From an uncultured Halieaceae bacterium (GTDB lineage Bacteria > Pseudomonadota > Gammaproteobacteria > Pseudomonadales > Halieaceae): a stretch of 64,000 bases of DNA. A program made the position numbers and the translations under genes. The DNA lies in contig CALJGI010000031.1 in the NCBI GenBank assembly GCA_938074045.1, positions 1 through 64,000 on the forward strand, given 5' to 3'. Below, piece after piece: positions 1-7,828 of the stretch. Each line of letters begins with the position of its first letter. Position 1 is the first letter of the stretch. The notes beneath the pieces are model-generated. The model was not told where the DNA came from and did not search any database. It saw only the letters and a list, made by a program, of their open reading frames with translations.

Positions 1-42
1 TTTTTTAGGTAGCGGCGATTGAGCCATGCTAACCTGCGCGCC

Positions 43-1071
43 ATGACTGACGGGCCTTTTTACTACCGCATATTTGATTTAACGCTGTCCTCCGCCATGA
101 AGTTGCCGGAGCTGCCGGCGTGCGCCAGTGACGGCAATAATCATGTTGATGTGCAGTTTATGCTATGCCGCGAATCTATAAATCCCGATACGCTGCGCTG
201 GTATCACGACTGGGAACTGGACGACGGTGAGATATGTCTGTCGGGTGCTTATAGCGGCGATGGCTACCTGCTGCGCTTTCCTGAGCTGGCTGATTTTCAG
301 ATAGACGGTATTACCGCTGATTCGAATGTCATATCGATCATCGCACATCCAGAGGAAGAACTGCCGACGGAAACGCTGCGTCATCTGCTGCTCGATCAAG
401 TTATCCCCCGGGTTGCTGCTCAGCGCGGCGCGTTGGTGGTACACGGCTCGGCCAACCTGTTGGCTTCCGGTCAAGCGGTGGCCTTTCTGGGTGAAACCGG
501 GTTTGGCAAATCCACGATGGCGGTGGCCATGCATCAACGCGGTTACGCACTGTTGGGTGATGACTGCCTGGCTATGGCGGCTCCAACGGACGAGGAGGTG
601 AGTGTCACCGCCAGCTATGTTGGCGCGCGATTGATAGAAGATTCCCTGGAAGCGCTGTTTGAATCGGGGGATGCCGCCCCGGGTGATACCGCTCCGGTTG
701 CTCACTATTCGGACAAAGCCCGCATTGTGTTGCCGCCCAGTAATGCCACTGATCCACACGCACTGGCCGCGATATTTTTGCTCAATGATCCGCAGAAAAA
801 CCCCCATGTAGGAGCGGTCGACATCGCCCGAGTAACAGGTGCGGATAGCGTGATGACACTGGTGGGCAACGCCTTTCAACTGGACGTGACAGATCAGCAG
901 CACCTCACCTGGCAGTTTATGGCCTTCGGTTCGGATATCGTGTCCAAGGTGCCTGTGTTTCGATTGTCCTATGCCCGTGACTACGACGGCCTCGACGCCG
1001 TGTGTGAACGCGTTCTGGCGCAGCTAAAAAAGGGGTCTGACCCCTTTTTTGTTGGTAACATCGGTTCATGA
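43..1071 (+). CDS. HprK-like serine kinase domain protein
   Basis: The protein carries a P-loop GETGFGKST near residues 150-158 and, about 15 residues later, a GDDC segment, the arrangement seen in the C-terminal kinase domain of HPr kinase/phosphorylase and its stand-alone relatives. The N-terminal ~140 residues do not look like the HprK sensor domain, so this is a HprK-fold relative and not a PTS regulator; such relatives are often found beside peptide- or polysaccharide-modifying genes, but its substrate cannot be read here. I prefer the ATG at 43 to the TTG at 19. Its last residues include KKGSDPFF, encoded by a 25-nt palindromic repeat, which probably altered the natural C-terminus. The stop overlaps the next start (ATGA), so it is probably the first visible gene of a three-gene operon. 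Confidence 0.75.
   Translation: MTDGPFYYRIFDLTLSSAMKLPELPACASDGNNHVDVQFMLCRESINPDTLRWYHDWELDDGEICLSGAYSGDGYLLRFPELADFQIDGITADSNVISIIAHPEEELPTETLRHLLLDQVIPRVAAQRGALVVHGSANLLASGQAVAFLGETGFGKSTMAVAMHQRGYALLGDDCLAMAAPTDEEVSVTASYVGARLIEDSLEALFESGDAAPGDTAPVAHYSDKARIVLPPSNATDPHALAAIFLLNDPQKNPHVGAVDIARVTGADSVMTLVGNAFQLDVTDQQHLTWQFMAFGSDIVSKVPVFRLSYARDYDGLDAVCERVLAQLKKGSDPFFVGNIGS
1026..1050. repeat. 25-nt perfect palindrome, in-frame in the kinase gene
   Basis: Six A, GGGG, TCTGA, CCCC, six T: a perfect inverted repeat lying inside the 3' end of the HprK-like gene, where it is read as KKGSDPFF seven codons before the stop. Related copies lie at 9372-9395, 10398-10422, 13473-13497 and 52458-52474. 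As RNA it would form a short GC stem followed by a U-run, so it could attenuate transcription toward the next gene; that is inference. Confidence 0.9.
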
Positions 1072-1478
1072 GTAACACGATTTCTGCCAGCTGCTTCTGC
1101 GGCGCCCTCGCTGTCGAATGTGACCTGCCCAGTTTATGGGCGGGGCACTGCCATTGCAGCCAGTGTCAGCGTTATCACGGCGCGGCCTTTGTGACCTGGG
1201 TGGGGTTTGACGCCGACGGCTTTAACGTTACCGGCGATGCCGACGCCCTGACCTGGTTTCAGTCTTCTGCAAACGGGGAGCGGGGCTTTTGCAATCGCTG
1301 CGGTACTTCCATGTTGTTTCGTTCTTCACAGTGGCCGGGTGAGGTGCATGTTTGCCTGGCCAATCTGCAGGAAGAGCTGGATCGCGAGCCCGCGGGTCAC
1401 GTGTTCACAGACACCCAGGTTCACTGGGTCACCCTCGGGGATAATCTGCCACGCAAGACCAGCGATCAGATTGGATGA
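1068..1478 (+). CDS. GFA family (CENP-V/GFA domain) zinc protein
   Basis: A 136-residue protein with the zinc-cysteine pattern of the glutathione-dependent formaldehyde-activating (GFA) fold: C9-x-C11, C28-x-C30-x2-C33, and a later CNRCGTS at about residues 91-97. Family members are named for spontaneous S-hydroxymethylglutathione formation, but most have no proven catalytic role, so the family name is all that can be given. It overlaps the upstream kinase gene and the downstream transporter gene by 4 nt each (ATGA), indicating translational coupling in one operon. Length is typical for the family. Confidence 0.85.
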   Translation: MSNTISASCFCGALAVECDLPSLWAGHCHCSQCQRYHGAAFVTWVGFDADGFNVTGDADALTWFQSSANGERGFCNRCGTSMLFRSSQWPGEVHVCLANLQEELDREPAGHVFTDTQVHWVTLGDNLPRKTSDQIG

Positions 1479-2350
1479 CTGGCCTGGTCCTGTACCTGGC
1501 CACGGTGTTGATCTGGGGTTCAACGTGGATAGCCATCACCTACCAACTCGGGGTTGTTGATCCCGCGGTCAGTATTGCCCACCGCTTTATGCTCGCCGCG
1601 CTGCTCATGTTTGCCTGGCTGTTGCTGCGCCGGGAGTCGGTGTATTTATCATCGCGCCAACTCATTTTCGTGGTGATTCAGGCGCTATGCCTGTTCTGCA
1701 TCAACTACTTTTTTGTCTACCTGGCGGAAGGCTTGATCACCAGTGGGCTGGTGGCTCTGGTGTTCTCCAATATTGTTATATTCAATATTATTTTCAGCGC
1801 CATGTTTCTGCGCACGCCTATGGCGCCCATGGTGCTGTTCGGGGCCCTGCTGGGGCTCTGCGGCGTGGTCACCCTGTTCTGGCCTGAGCTGGGTGAACTG
1901 AGTCTTACGGATCAGGCCTTCGCAGGCTTGTTTTACTCCTTGATCGGCACCGTTCTGGCGAGTCTGGGCAATATGGCGGCTGCGATGAATGTGCGCGAGC
2001 AGGTGCCAGTGCTGGTGACCAATGCCTGGGGCATGTTTATCGGGGCCAGCTGCATGTATGGCTTTGCCCTGGTGCAGGGTGCCACGATTACCATTGATCC
2101 AACACTCGCTTATCTCGGGTCCCTGGCGTTTCTCTCCGTGTTCGGTTCCATCGCGGCCTTCTGGTGTTATATCACCCTGATCGGGCGCATCGGCGCCGAT
2201 CGTGCGGGCTACGTTAACCTGCTGATTCCGGTTGTGGCGATATTGATTTCAACACTGCTGGAGGGCTATCAATGGACGGTGCTGTCGGTGGCGGGTCTGA
2301 CGCTGATACTGGCAGGCAATTATCTCGTGATGCGCACCTCCCGGGCATAG
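1475..2350 (+). CDS. EamA/DMT family transporter
   Basis: A 291-residue, very hydrophobic protein with about ten predicted membrane helices in two five-helix halves, the drug/metabolite transporter (DMT) EamA layout. The N-terminus contains the WGSTWIAITYQLG segment, close to the usual WGxxF/W motif of helix 1. Members export or import amino acids, metabolites or drugs in the inner membrane; the substrate cannot be predicted from sequence. The start codon overlaps the stop of the GFA gene (ATGA), so it is the last gene of the three-gene run. A second EamA gene lies at 61168-62052. Confidence 0.85.
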   Translation: MTGLVLYLATVLIWGSTWIAITYQLGVVDPAVSIAHRFMLAALLMFAWLLLRRESVYLSSRQLIFVVIQALCLFCINYFFVYLAEGLITSGLVALVFSNIVIFNIIFSAMFLRTPMAPMVLFGALLGLCGVVTLFWPELGELSLTDQAFAGLFYSLIGTVLASLGNMAAAMNVREQVPVLVTNAWGMFIGASCMYGFALVQGATITIDPTLAYLGSLAFLSVFGSIAAFWCYITLIGRIGADRAGYVNLLIPVVAILISTLLEGYQWTVLSVAGLTLILAGNYLVMRTSRA

Positions 2351-2390
2351 GCTAAGCTAGTGCCGGTGACACTGAATCGCGGAGGCAGTC

Positions 2391-2666
2391 ATGGGTCGAT
2401 TTAAAATTACTCGAGAGCACAGCATGGACAAGGACGAGGTTCGCGCTGCGGCGGAGGATCTGGCGCAGGATCTCAAAAGCCGTTTTAACATCAACCCGCG
2501 ATGGGATGGCGATACGGTGAGTCTGAAGGGCAGTGGTGTGAAGGGTGCGCTGACCATTGCAGACAATCATGTTGATGTGAAGGTAGAGTTGGGATTGCTC
2601 GCCTCAGCCTTTGAACGCCCGCTCAAGAAAGAGATCAATCGCTGTCTGGATGAGTACCTGGTCTAG
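2391..2666 (+). CDS. polyhydroxyalkanoic acid system family protein
   Basis: A 91-residue soluble protein that matches my recollection of the small polyhydroxyalkanoate-granule-associated family (PHA_gran_rgn, TIGR02610 type): N-terminal IKIxxxH-like FKITREHSM, an amphipathic KDEVRAAAEDLAQDL helix, the RWDGDTVSLKGSGVKGALTI strand region and a C-terminal helix after ADNHVDVKVELG. In other bacteria these genes sit near PHA synthase; none is visible in this window. A GGAGG-like sequence (2380-2385) precedes the ATG. Its 3' end overlaps the convergent patatin gene by 4 nt. Confidence 0.75.
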   Translation: MGRFKITREHSMDKDEVRAAAEDLAQDLKSRFNINPRWDGDTVSLKGSGVKGALTIADNHVDVKVELGLLASAFERPLKKEINRCLDEYLV

Positions 2667-3760
2667 GCAAACTCCGTCGGCAAAAACCGCACGTCCTCCA
2701 GCGGGTTTGATTTCTCCAATTGCGCGGCGAACAATTCTTGCAGTACCCGACTCTGCTCCATTGCGGCATACCAGGTTTTGACGCGCTCATCGGGTTCCAG
2801 TTTCTGAAAGTCGGTCCGGTCAGGCAGTTTGCCTCCCGGCAGGCTGGCGATGAACTCAGCGCTGGGGCAGATCAATACCAGTTTATCCGAGAGCCGGCTG
2901 CGGCCGCGCCGCCAGGGTAGTGATTTGTCGAACCAGCCCGGCGTGACCTCGCTGGAAAAATGCGGGTACAAAATCAAGCCATCCCCGCTGTAGAAATCCA
3001 GGTTGAAGTGGTAGTCGATAATACCGCCGTCCCAATACTGCCCCTGTGGCCCACCCTTGATATTGCGTTCACCCGCCAGCACGAAAGGGATGGAGCCGCT
3101 GGCCATCAGCGCCGCTTCGCTGTTGTTGGCGGTGAAGGGCACGTGCAGGGTGCCGAAGTCATTGAAGTTGATGTCTGAACTTATCTCACGGCGATTGGAA
3201 AACACCACGCGCTGAAAAAAGGGCGCTAGCAGGCGACGATGGACGCCATTGGCCAGCGCCGCCACACCCAGTGATGGCAGCAGCAAGGGCGTGTGCGGGC
3301 TGCCGGTAAAGTGGCCACCCCGGGCGGTGACCACGTGGCTGTGATAGCGCGGGTGACTCATCATATGTTGCAAGCCGGTGCGGGGATCGCCGTCTTCCCC
3401 GGCGCAGATCTCGTTCAGCATCTGATTGCACACCGCGGTGATTTCCAGCGGGGTGGGGCGCCTGGTGGAATAGGACTGTTCGCAATACCGTTTGGCCAGT
3501 ATATCCAGCGCCTTAAGGGGATCTGCCTGGTTCAGGCAGAGGTGTTGCCAGCTGCCGATGGAGGAGCCAATGGTATTCAGCGGTTGGGTACCTCGCGCCA
3601 AAAAATCCCCGAACAGCAATTCATCCAGATACCTCAGCACGAACCACTTGGGCCCACCCGAGGCGCCAATTAACAGTGAAAACAAATCTGGCTGCCAGCC
3701 CTCCCGCTGGATTCGTTGCCGGGCTTCCTGGCCGGCGTAGATGGTCAGTGCGCTGCTCAT
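2663..3760 (-). CDS. patatin-like phospholipase domain protein
   Basis: A 365-residue protein with the patatin layout: a Gly-rich oxyanion segment GASGGPKW at 32-39, a nucleophile elbow GSSIGS at about 65-70 (Ser67 candidate), an early MASGSIPF segment, and a WDGGIID segment near residue 243 supplying the Asp-Gly of the Ser-Asp dyad. Patatins hydrolyse acyl esters of lipids; the actual lipid is unknown. There is no signal peptide, so it is probably cytoplasmic or peripheral. It lies 19 nt downstream of the AraC-type gene on the same strand, so the two are likely co-transcribed. The 3' end overlaps the convergent PHA-system gene. Confidence 0.8.
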   Translation of the reverse strand: MSSALTIYAGQEARQRIQREGWQPDLFSLLIGASGGPKWFVLRYLDELLFGDFLARGTQPLNTIGSSIGSWQHLCLNQADPLKALDILAKRYCEQSYSTRRPTPLEITAVCNQMLNEICAGEDGDPRTGLQHMMSHPRYHSHVVTARGGHFTGSPHTPLLLPSLGVAALANGVHRRLLAPFFQRVVFSNRREISSDINFNDFGTLHVPFTANNSEAALMASGSIPFVLAGERNIKGGPQGQYWDGGIIDYHFNLDFYSGDGLILYPHFSSEVTPGWFDKSLPWRRGRSRLSDKLVLICPSAEFIASLPGGKLPDRTDFQKLEPDERVKTWYAAMEQSRVLQELFAAQLEKSNPLEDVRFLPTEFA

Positions 3761-3779
3761 GTCGTGCCTGTCTCTCTTG

Positions 3780-4838
3780 CTAGTCCGATATCTGATTGGT
3801 GGCCAGGATTTCCCCAGCCTTGGCCCGGCGACGCGCCTCTTTGGGGCTTATCCCCGTCCACTTGATAAACGCACGCCGGAAGTTGGAGGCGTCATTAAAC
3901 CCCAGCATATAGGCGATGCTGGAGGTGGGCAGTCGTGTGTGGGTGAGGTGATGGATGGCGTGCTCGCTGCGTACCTGGTCCAGTAGTTCCTGATAGTGTT
4001 TGCCTTCAGATTTCAGCCGACGGCGATAGGTGCGGGGGCTGAAGTTCAGCAGTGCCGCCACCGAGTCCGCCTGAGGATACTGGCCTTCGAGCCGTCGCAA
4101 CACTTCCAGCGTACGATCCGATACTGTGAAGCTTTCCTGCAGATCTGCCAGCAGCCTGGCGCATTCTTTTTCATACAGCTGCAGTAATACCGGGTTTGAG
4201 GTGGGCAGGGGTACATCCAGCAGGCCGATGTCCATCGACCCTCGACCTACCGGGCAGTTGAAATACACCTCGTCACCAAATACGGTGTGGTACTCATGCA
4301 CATACTCCGGTGCGGGGTAGGGCAGCTCAAGGCGCAGCAAGTGGCCGCTGCGATTGAGTAGAAAACGCACGCTGGTAAGAATGCTGGCAAACAGAAATTC
4401 GTGGGAGAAGTGCGGATTGAAATCCAGCTGGCGCCATTCCGGGATGAGATACAGGCGCTGGTCCCGGGTTTCCACGGTCAGCTCCAAGTTGGGGGCAATG
4501 ATGTGGTAGTACTTCAAAAACAGCTGCAGCGCTTGACGAAAGTCGACACAGTTCATCAGCGCATGTCCCAGCGTGGCGTGTGAACTGAGATTGAGTCGTT
4601 GACCAAAGTGTAGCCCCAGCGCCTGGTTGCCGGTGATGCGGTAGGCGTTGCTGACGATCTGGATAAAGTCGGAAAACTTGATACGGCGATCAAACCGGCC
4701 GAGGTCCTCCTGGCAAACATCGGTGCCCACAAACAGATCCGGTGTATCCAGCGAGGCGCGATGCTCGGAGGCACGGTGCTGCCGCACCATGTCGGCGAGT
4801 ATGGCCACGTACTGTGTGGGAAACGATGTGTTAAGCAT
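3780..4838 (-). CDS. AraC family transcriptional regulator (arabinose-binding-type N-domain)
   Basis: A 352-residue regulator. Residues ~20-210 resemble the Arabinose_bd/OruR-type ligand domain (IVSNAYRITGNQALGLHFGQRL; LGHALMNCVDFRQAL), and the last ~100 residues are a double helix-turn-helix AraC domain ending in the signature LGFNDASNFRRAFIKWTGISPKEAR. It is divergent from the diiron protein gene (104 nt apart) and upstream of the patatin gene on its own strand, which makes both neighbours plausible targets. Such regulators often sense lipids or amino-acid derivatives; the ligand here is unknown. Confidence 0.88.
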   Translation of the reverse strand: MLNTSFPTQYVAILADMVRQHRASEHRASLDTPDLFVGTDVCQEDLGRFDRRIKFSDFIQIVSNAYRITGNQALGLHFGQRLNLSSHATLGHALMNCVDFRQALQLFLKYYHIIAPNLELTVETRDQRLYLIPEWRQLDFNPHFSHEFLFASILTSVRFLLNRSGHLLRLELPYPAPEYVHEYHTVFGDEVYFNCPVGRGSMDIGLLDVPLPTSNPVLLQLYEKECARLLADLQESFTVSDRTLEVLRRLEGQYPQADSVAALLNFSPRTYRRRLKSEGKHYQELLDQVRSEHAIHHLTHTRLPTSSIAYMLGFNDASNFRRAFIKWTGISPKEARRRAKAGEILATNQISD

Positions 4839-4942
4839 AGCGGAACCAGCTTGGCCAAATATGACTACATTTTGTCAATTGTGTACCTTGTCGTAAAGTC
4901 CTGTTAAGCGCATATTTAGAACATGCAAACTGGAGCGCTACC

Positions 4943-6091
4943 ATGAAGTTGAAACTTATCAATGAAGATCCCCGCAAAATCCAGACCTTTGGCTGTGAAG
5001 ACTACCCCAATGATCTGGAAGATGTGCTCACCAGCGAAGACGTTGATCACGTTGCCGAGATATTCCAGACACCGCTGACCGGTGCCTTCAACTGGAACTA
5101 CACCTTACAGGATGATCGCATCCGCAAGCTGTATGAATTGGGCAAGCAACTCAACTGGGATCCCAGCATGGATATCAACTGGGATCAGGAATGGGATAAC
5201 AAGGATCAGATCCCGGAGCTGATGAACCTGTCCGGCTACGAGCCCTATGAATCCCTCAGCGATGAACGAAAAGACGAGTTCTGGCGTCACTCCAACGCCT
5301 GGAGCCTGTCGCAGTTTTTACACGGTGAGCAGGGCGCGCTCTTGGTGGCGTCGCAATTGACCTCCTGTGCGCCGACGTATAATGCCAAGCTCTATGCCGC
5401 GTCACAGACCTTTGATGAAGCGCGTCACGTGGACGTGTTCAACCGCTACCTGCAAAAACGCGTCGGCATGATGTACCCCATCAATACCAGCCTGAAGAGC
5501 ATACTCGACAAAATTCTCACTGACCCGCGCTGGGACCTGAAGTTTATCGGCATGCAAATCGTGATTGAAGGGCTGGCGCTGTCTGCCTTCCAGACTGCGC
5601 GGGAAACCACGCCCGACCCGGTACTGCGTGACATCGTGCACCTGGTTATTCGCGACGAAGCAAGACACGTGACCTTTGGCGTTAACTACCTGGAAGAATT
5701 CCTCAAGACGTTGACCGACGAAGAGCGGGAAGAGCGCGCCCAGTTCGCCTATGAGGCCTGCGTCATTTCCCGTGAGCGTTTGATCGCCACCGACGTCTAT
5801 CGTCACTTCGGTTGGGATGTGGAAGCAACCCGCAAGCGCGTGTTGGAAGGCCATATCATGAGCATGTTCCGCAACCTGCTGTTCACCCGGGTTGTGCCCA
5901 ACCTCAAGCGTATTGGTCTGATGACCGACGCGATTCGACCGAAGTTCGAAGAGCTGGGTATTCTGGAATATGAAGATATGCCTAATGACGGCGATATCGA
6001 CTGGGCTGCTTTGGAGCGTCCGTTGTATGACGATCCTGAGGCCAGTAACGTTATTCCGGATGAGTTACATGTTAAGGCGGTGAATGCCTAA
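4943..6091 (+). CDS. ferritin-like diiron protein (oxygenase/oxidase type)
   Basis: A 382-residue all-helical protein with the full carboxylate-bridged diiron ligand set of the ribonucleotide-reductase/monooxygenase-like ferritin superfamily: E129, E159-x2-H162 (DEARH), E209 and E239-x2-H242 (second DEARH). This arrangement is typical of O2-activating enzymes such as AurF-like N-oxygenases and related uncharacterised marine diiron proteins; the substrate is not evident. There is no signal peptide. It is divergent from the AraC regulator, and the 104-nt gap is AT-rich enough to hold both promoters. It is followed by a repeat-filled 230-nt spacer, so it is probably monocistronic. Confidence 0.8.
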   Translation: MKLKLINEDPRKIQTFGCEDYPNDLEDVLTSEDVDHVAEIFQTPLTGAFNWNYTLQDDRIRKLYELGKQLNWDPSMDINWDQEWDNKDQIPELMNLSGYEPYESLSDERKDEFWRHSNAWSLSQFLHGEQGALLVASQLTSCAPTYNAKLYAASQTFDEARHVDVFNRYLQKRVGMMYPINTSLKSILDKILTDPRWDLKFIGMQIVIEGLALSAFQTARETTPDPVLRDIVHLVIRDEARHVTFGVNYLEEFLKTLTDEEREERAQFAYEACVISRERLIATDVYRHFGWDVEATRKRVLEGHIMSMFRNLLFTRVVPNLKRIGLMTDAIRPKFEELGILEYEDMPNDGDIDWAALERPLYDDPEASNVIPDELHVKAVNA

Positions 6092-6129
6092 CCGTTCTCG
6101 AGGTTGGCACGACACCAGCATTACAAGCG

Positions 6130-6164
6130 ACTAAGCCCCTTTCAGGGACACGGTGTGAGCCCAT
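6130..6164. repeat. degenerate partial copy of the gmd-flanking palindromic element
   Basis: ACTAAGCCCCTTTC followed by GACAC and a degraded GTGTGAGCCCAT matches the left half of the element at 6203-6294, but with substitutions and without a right arm. It looks like a decayed or half copy of the same element. Confidence 0.6.
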
Positions 6165-6202
6165 TAATGTGGAATGGTGCTCTGTAGGCCGCATTTCAAT
6201 CA

Positions 6203-6294
6203 ACTAAGCCCCTTTCCAAGACACGCCGTAAACCCATCCATGGGGGCTCGATCGCGACATCCCTGTCGCTTACGGTCTTGGAAAGGGGCTTAGT
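6203..6294. repeat. MITE-like palindromic element A (downstream of gmd)
   Basis: Two perfect 20-bp arms, ACTAAGCCCCTTTCCAAGAC at 6203-6222 and its reverse complement at 6275-6294, enclose about 52 bp containing GCCGTAAACCCATCC, GGGGGCTCG and CTGTCGCTTACGG. The total length is about 92 bp with no coding potential. The interior matches the reverse complement of element B (7585-7688) at several blocks (GACACGCCGTAAACC, GGGCTCG, CGCT-ACGGTC), so both belong to one family placed in opposite orientation around gmd. As RNA it forms a very stable hairpin and could protect or end the gmd transcript. Confidence 0.85.
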
Positions 6295-6322
6295 CGCTTA
6301 AAATGCTATTTTCGGAGTGGCG

Positions 6323-7453
6323 TCATTCTCTTGCTTGGTTGACTTCGTATCCAGACTTAAGCAACAGCCGATCTTTTCTGGCCAGAGCCAAATCAGTTTC
6401 GACCATCTCGGCAATCATTTCGTCCAGGGTAATCTTGGGTGACCAGCCCAGCTTCTCCCGGGCATAGGTGGGGTCGCCCAGCAGGGTGTCGACTTCAGCC
6501 GGCCTGAAGTAATTTTCGGCTACTCTTACGACCACGTCGCCGACTGAAACGGCGATATCTTCTTCGGCCACGCTGGCATCAATGGCGGCGATGGTGGCGG
6601 TTTCTTCGATGCCTTCGCCGTTGAACTCGAGAGTCAGACCGAGCTCCCGGGCGGTGGAGACGATAAAGTCCCGCACGGAGCGCTGCTGGCCTGTGGCGAT
6701 GACAAAATCCTCGGCCTGTTCCTGCTGCAGCATCAGCCATTGCATTTCAACGTAGTCCCGGGCGTGACCCCAGTCCCGGCGGGCATCCATGTTGCCGATA
6801 TAGATACAGGGCTCCAGTCCCTGGGAGACGTTGCTCAAGCCCCGGGTGATTTTGCGGGTGACAAAACTGCCGCCCCGGCGGGGAGATTCGTGATTAAAGA
6901 GCAGGCCGTTGCAGGCATACATGCCGTAGGCTTCGCGGTAGTTGACGGTAATCCAGTAGGCGTAGAGTTTGGCGACGCCGTAGGGAGAGCGCGGATAAAA
7001 AGGCGTGGTTTCGGTCTGTGGTGTTTCCTGCACCAGGCCGTACAGCTCGGAGGTGGAGGCCTGGTAGAACCGGGTTTTTTCTTCCATGCCCAGCAGGCGT
7101 ATCGCTTCGAGCAGCCGCAGGGTACCCAGACCATCGACATCGGCGGTGTATTCCGGCTGCTGAAAGGACACAGCAACGTGACTCTGGGCACCGAGGTTAT
7201 AAATTTCGTCGGGCTGAACCTGCTGAATAACCCGGGTCAGATTCGAAGAATCGGTTAAATCTCCGTAATGTAAGATCAGGTCGGTGGGCCCGATATGGGG
7301 GTCCTGATACAGGTGATCGATGCGTTCGGTGTTGAAGGAAGACGCACGCCGCTTGAGCCCGTGAACCTGATAACCCTTCTCCAATAACAGCTCGGCCAGA
7401 TAGGATCCATCCTGTCCGGTGATGCCGGTGACGAGGGCGACTTTCTTTGTCAT
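6323..7453 (-). CDS. gmd: GDP-mannose 4,6-dehydratase
   Basis: A 376-residue SDR-fold enzyme that makes GDP-4-keto-6-deoxy-mannose from GDP-mannose, the precursor of fucose, rhamnose-D, perosamine and colitose units of surface polysaccharides. It has the NADP-binding [10 protein letters not shown] at 9-18, the extended [11 protein letters not shown] segment, the STSELYG active-site block and the YxxxK in [12 protein letters not shown]. The ATG at 7453 gives the family length; the longer upstream reading is not family sequence. It stands alone, with no fucose synthase or perosamine aminotransferase beside it, and is bracketed by two inverted MITE-like elements, so it may have moved separately from its pathway genes. 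Confidence 0.95.
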   Translation of the reverse strand: MTKKVALVTGITGQDGSYLAELLLEKGYQVHGLKRRASSFNTERIDHLYQDPHIGPTDLILHYGDLTDSSNLTRVIQQVQPDEIYNLGAQSHVAVSFQQPEYTADVDGLGTLRLLEAIRLLGMEEKTRFYQASTSELYGLVQETPQTETTPFYPRSPYGVAKLYAYWITVNYREAYGMYACNGLLFNHESPRRGGSFVTRKITRGLSNVSQGLEPCIYIGNMDARRDWGHARDYVEMQWLMLQQEQAEDFVIATGQQRSVRDFIVSTARELGLTLEFNGEGIEETATIAAIDASVAEEDIAVSVGDVVVRVAENYFRPAEVDTLLGDPTYAREKLGWSPKITLDEMIAEMVETDLALARKDRLLLKSGYEVNQARE

Positions 7454-7584
7454 CTGTTGAAATCCGTATCGGGGGTAGGGTGCGTAAGGCCCTGAAATAT
7501 AGCATATTTCGTCGACCCAGCAGGAAATTATTTCGGGGTTTCGACGCTCTAACCCCAGAGTGGTATGTACTCGAGCGGTGCTGG

Positions 7585-7688
7585 CGTACATGCCCCTCCC
7601 GGGACCGTGAGCGCCATGGATGCGCCGGTCCGACGCCTCGGGCCGAGCCCAAATCGGTTTACGGCGTGTCCCGGGAGGGGCATGTATG
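7585..7688. repeat. MITE-like palindromic element B (upstream of gmd)
   Basis: Arms CGTACATGCCCCTCCCGGGA at 7585-7604 and a 19/20 reverse complement at 7669-7688 enclose ~64 bp. The interior read on the minus strand contains GACACGCCGTAAACCGATT and GGGCTCGG, matching element A. The rest of the 375-nt spacer between gmd (start 7453) and the aldehyde dehydrogenase (start 7829) shows no gene; the divergent promoters must lie in it, and the element sits between them. Confidence 0.85.
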
Positions 7689-7828
7689 TCGGCGCCGCGG
7701 GGATTTACCTAGGGGGTTCAACCGACCATTCCCCGATGGACTAACACCTATTAGGCCGTTGACAGCCATCAAGCGCCGGCGTAGTTTTGGCCGACTTGAT
7801 TTTAGACCCCGTGTGCACCGGAGCCACT

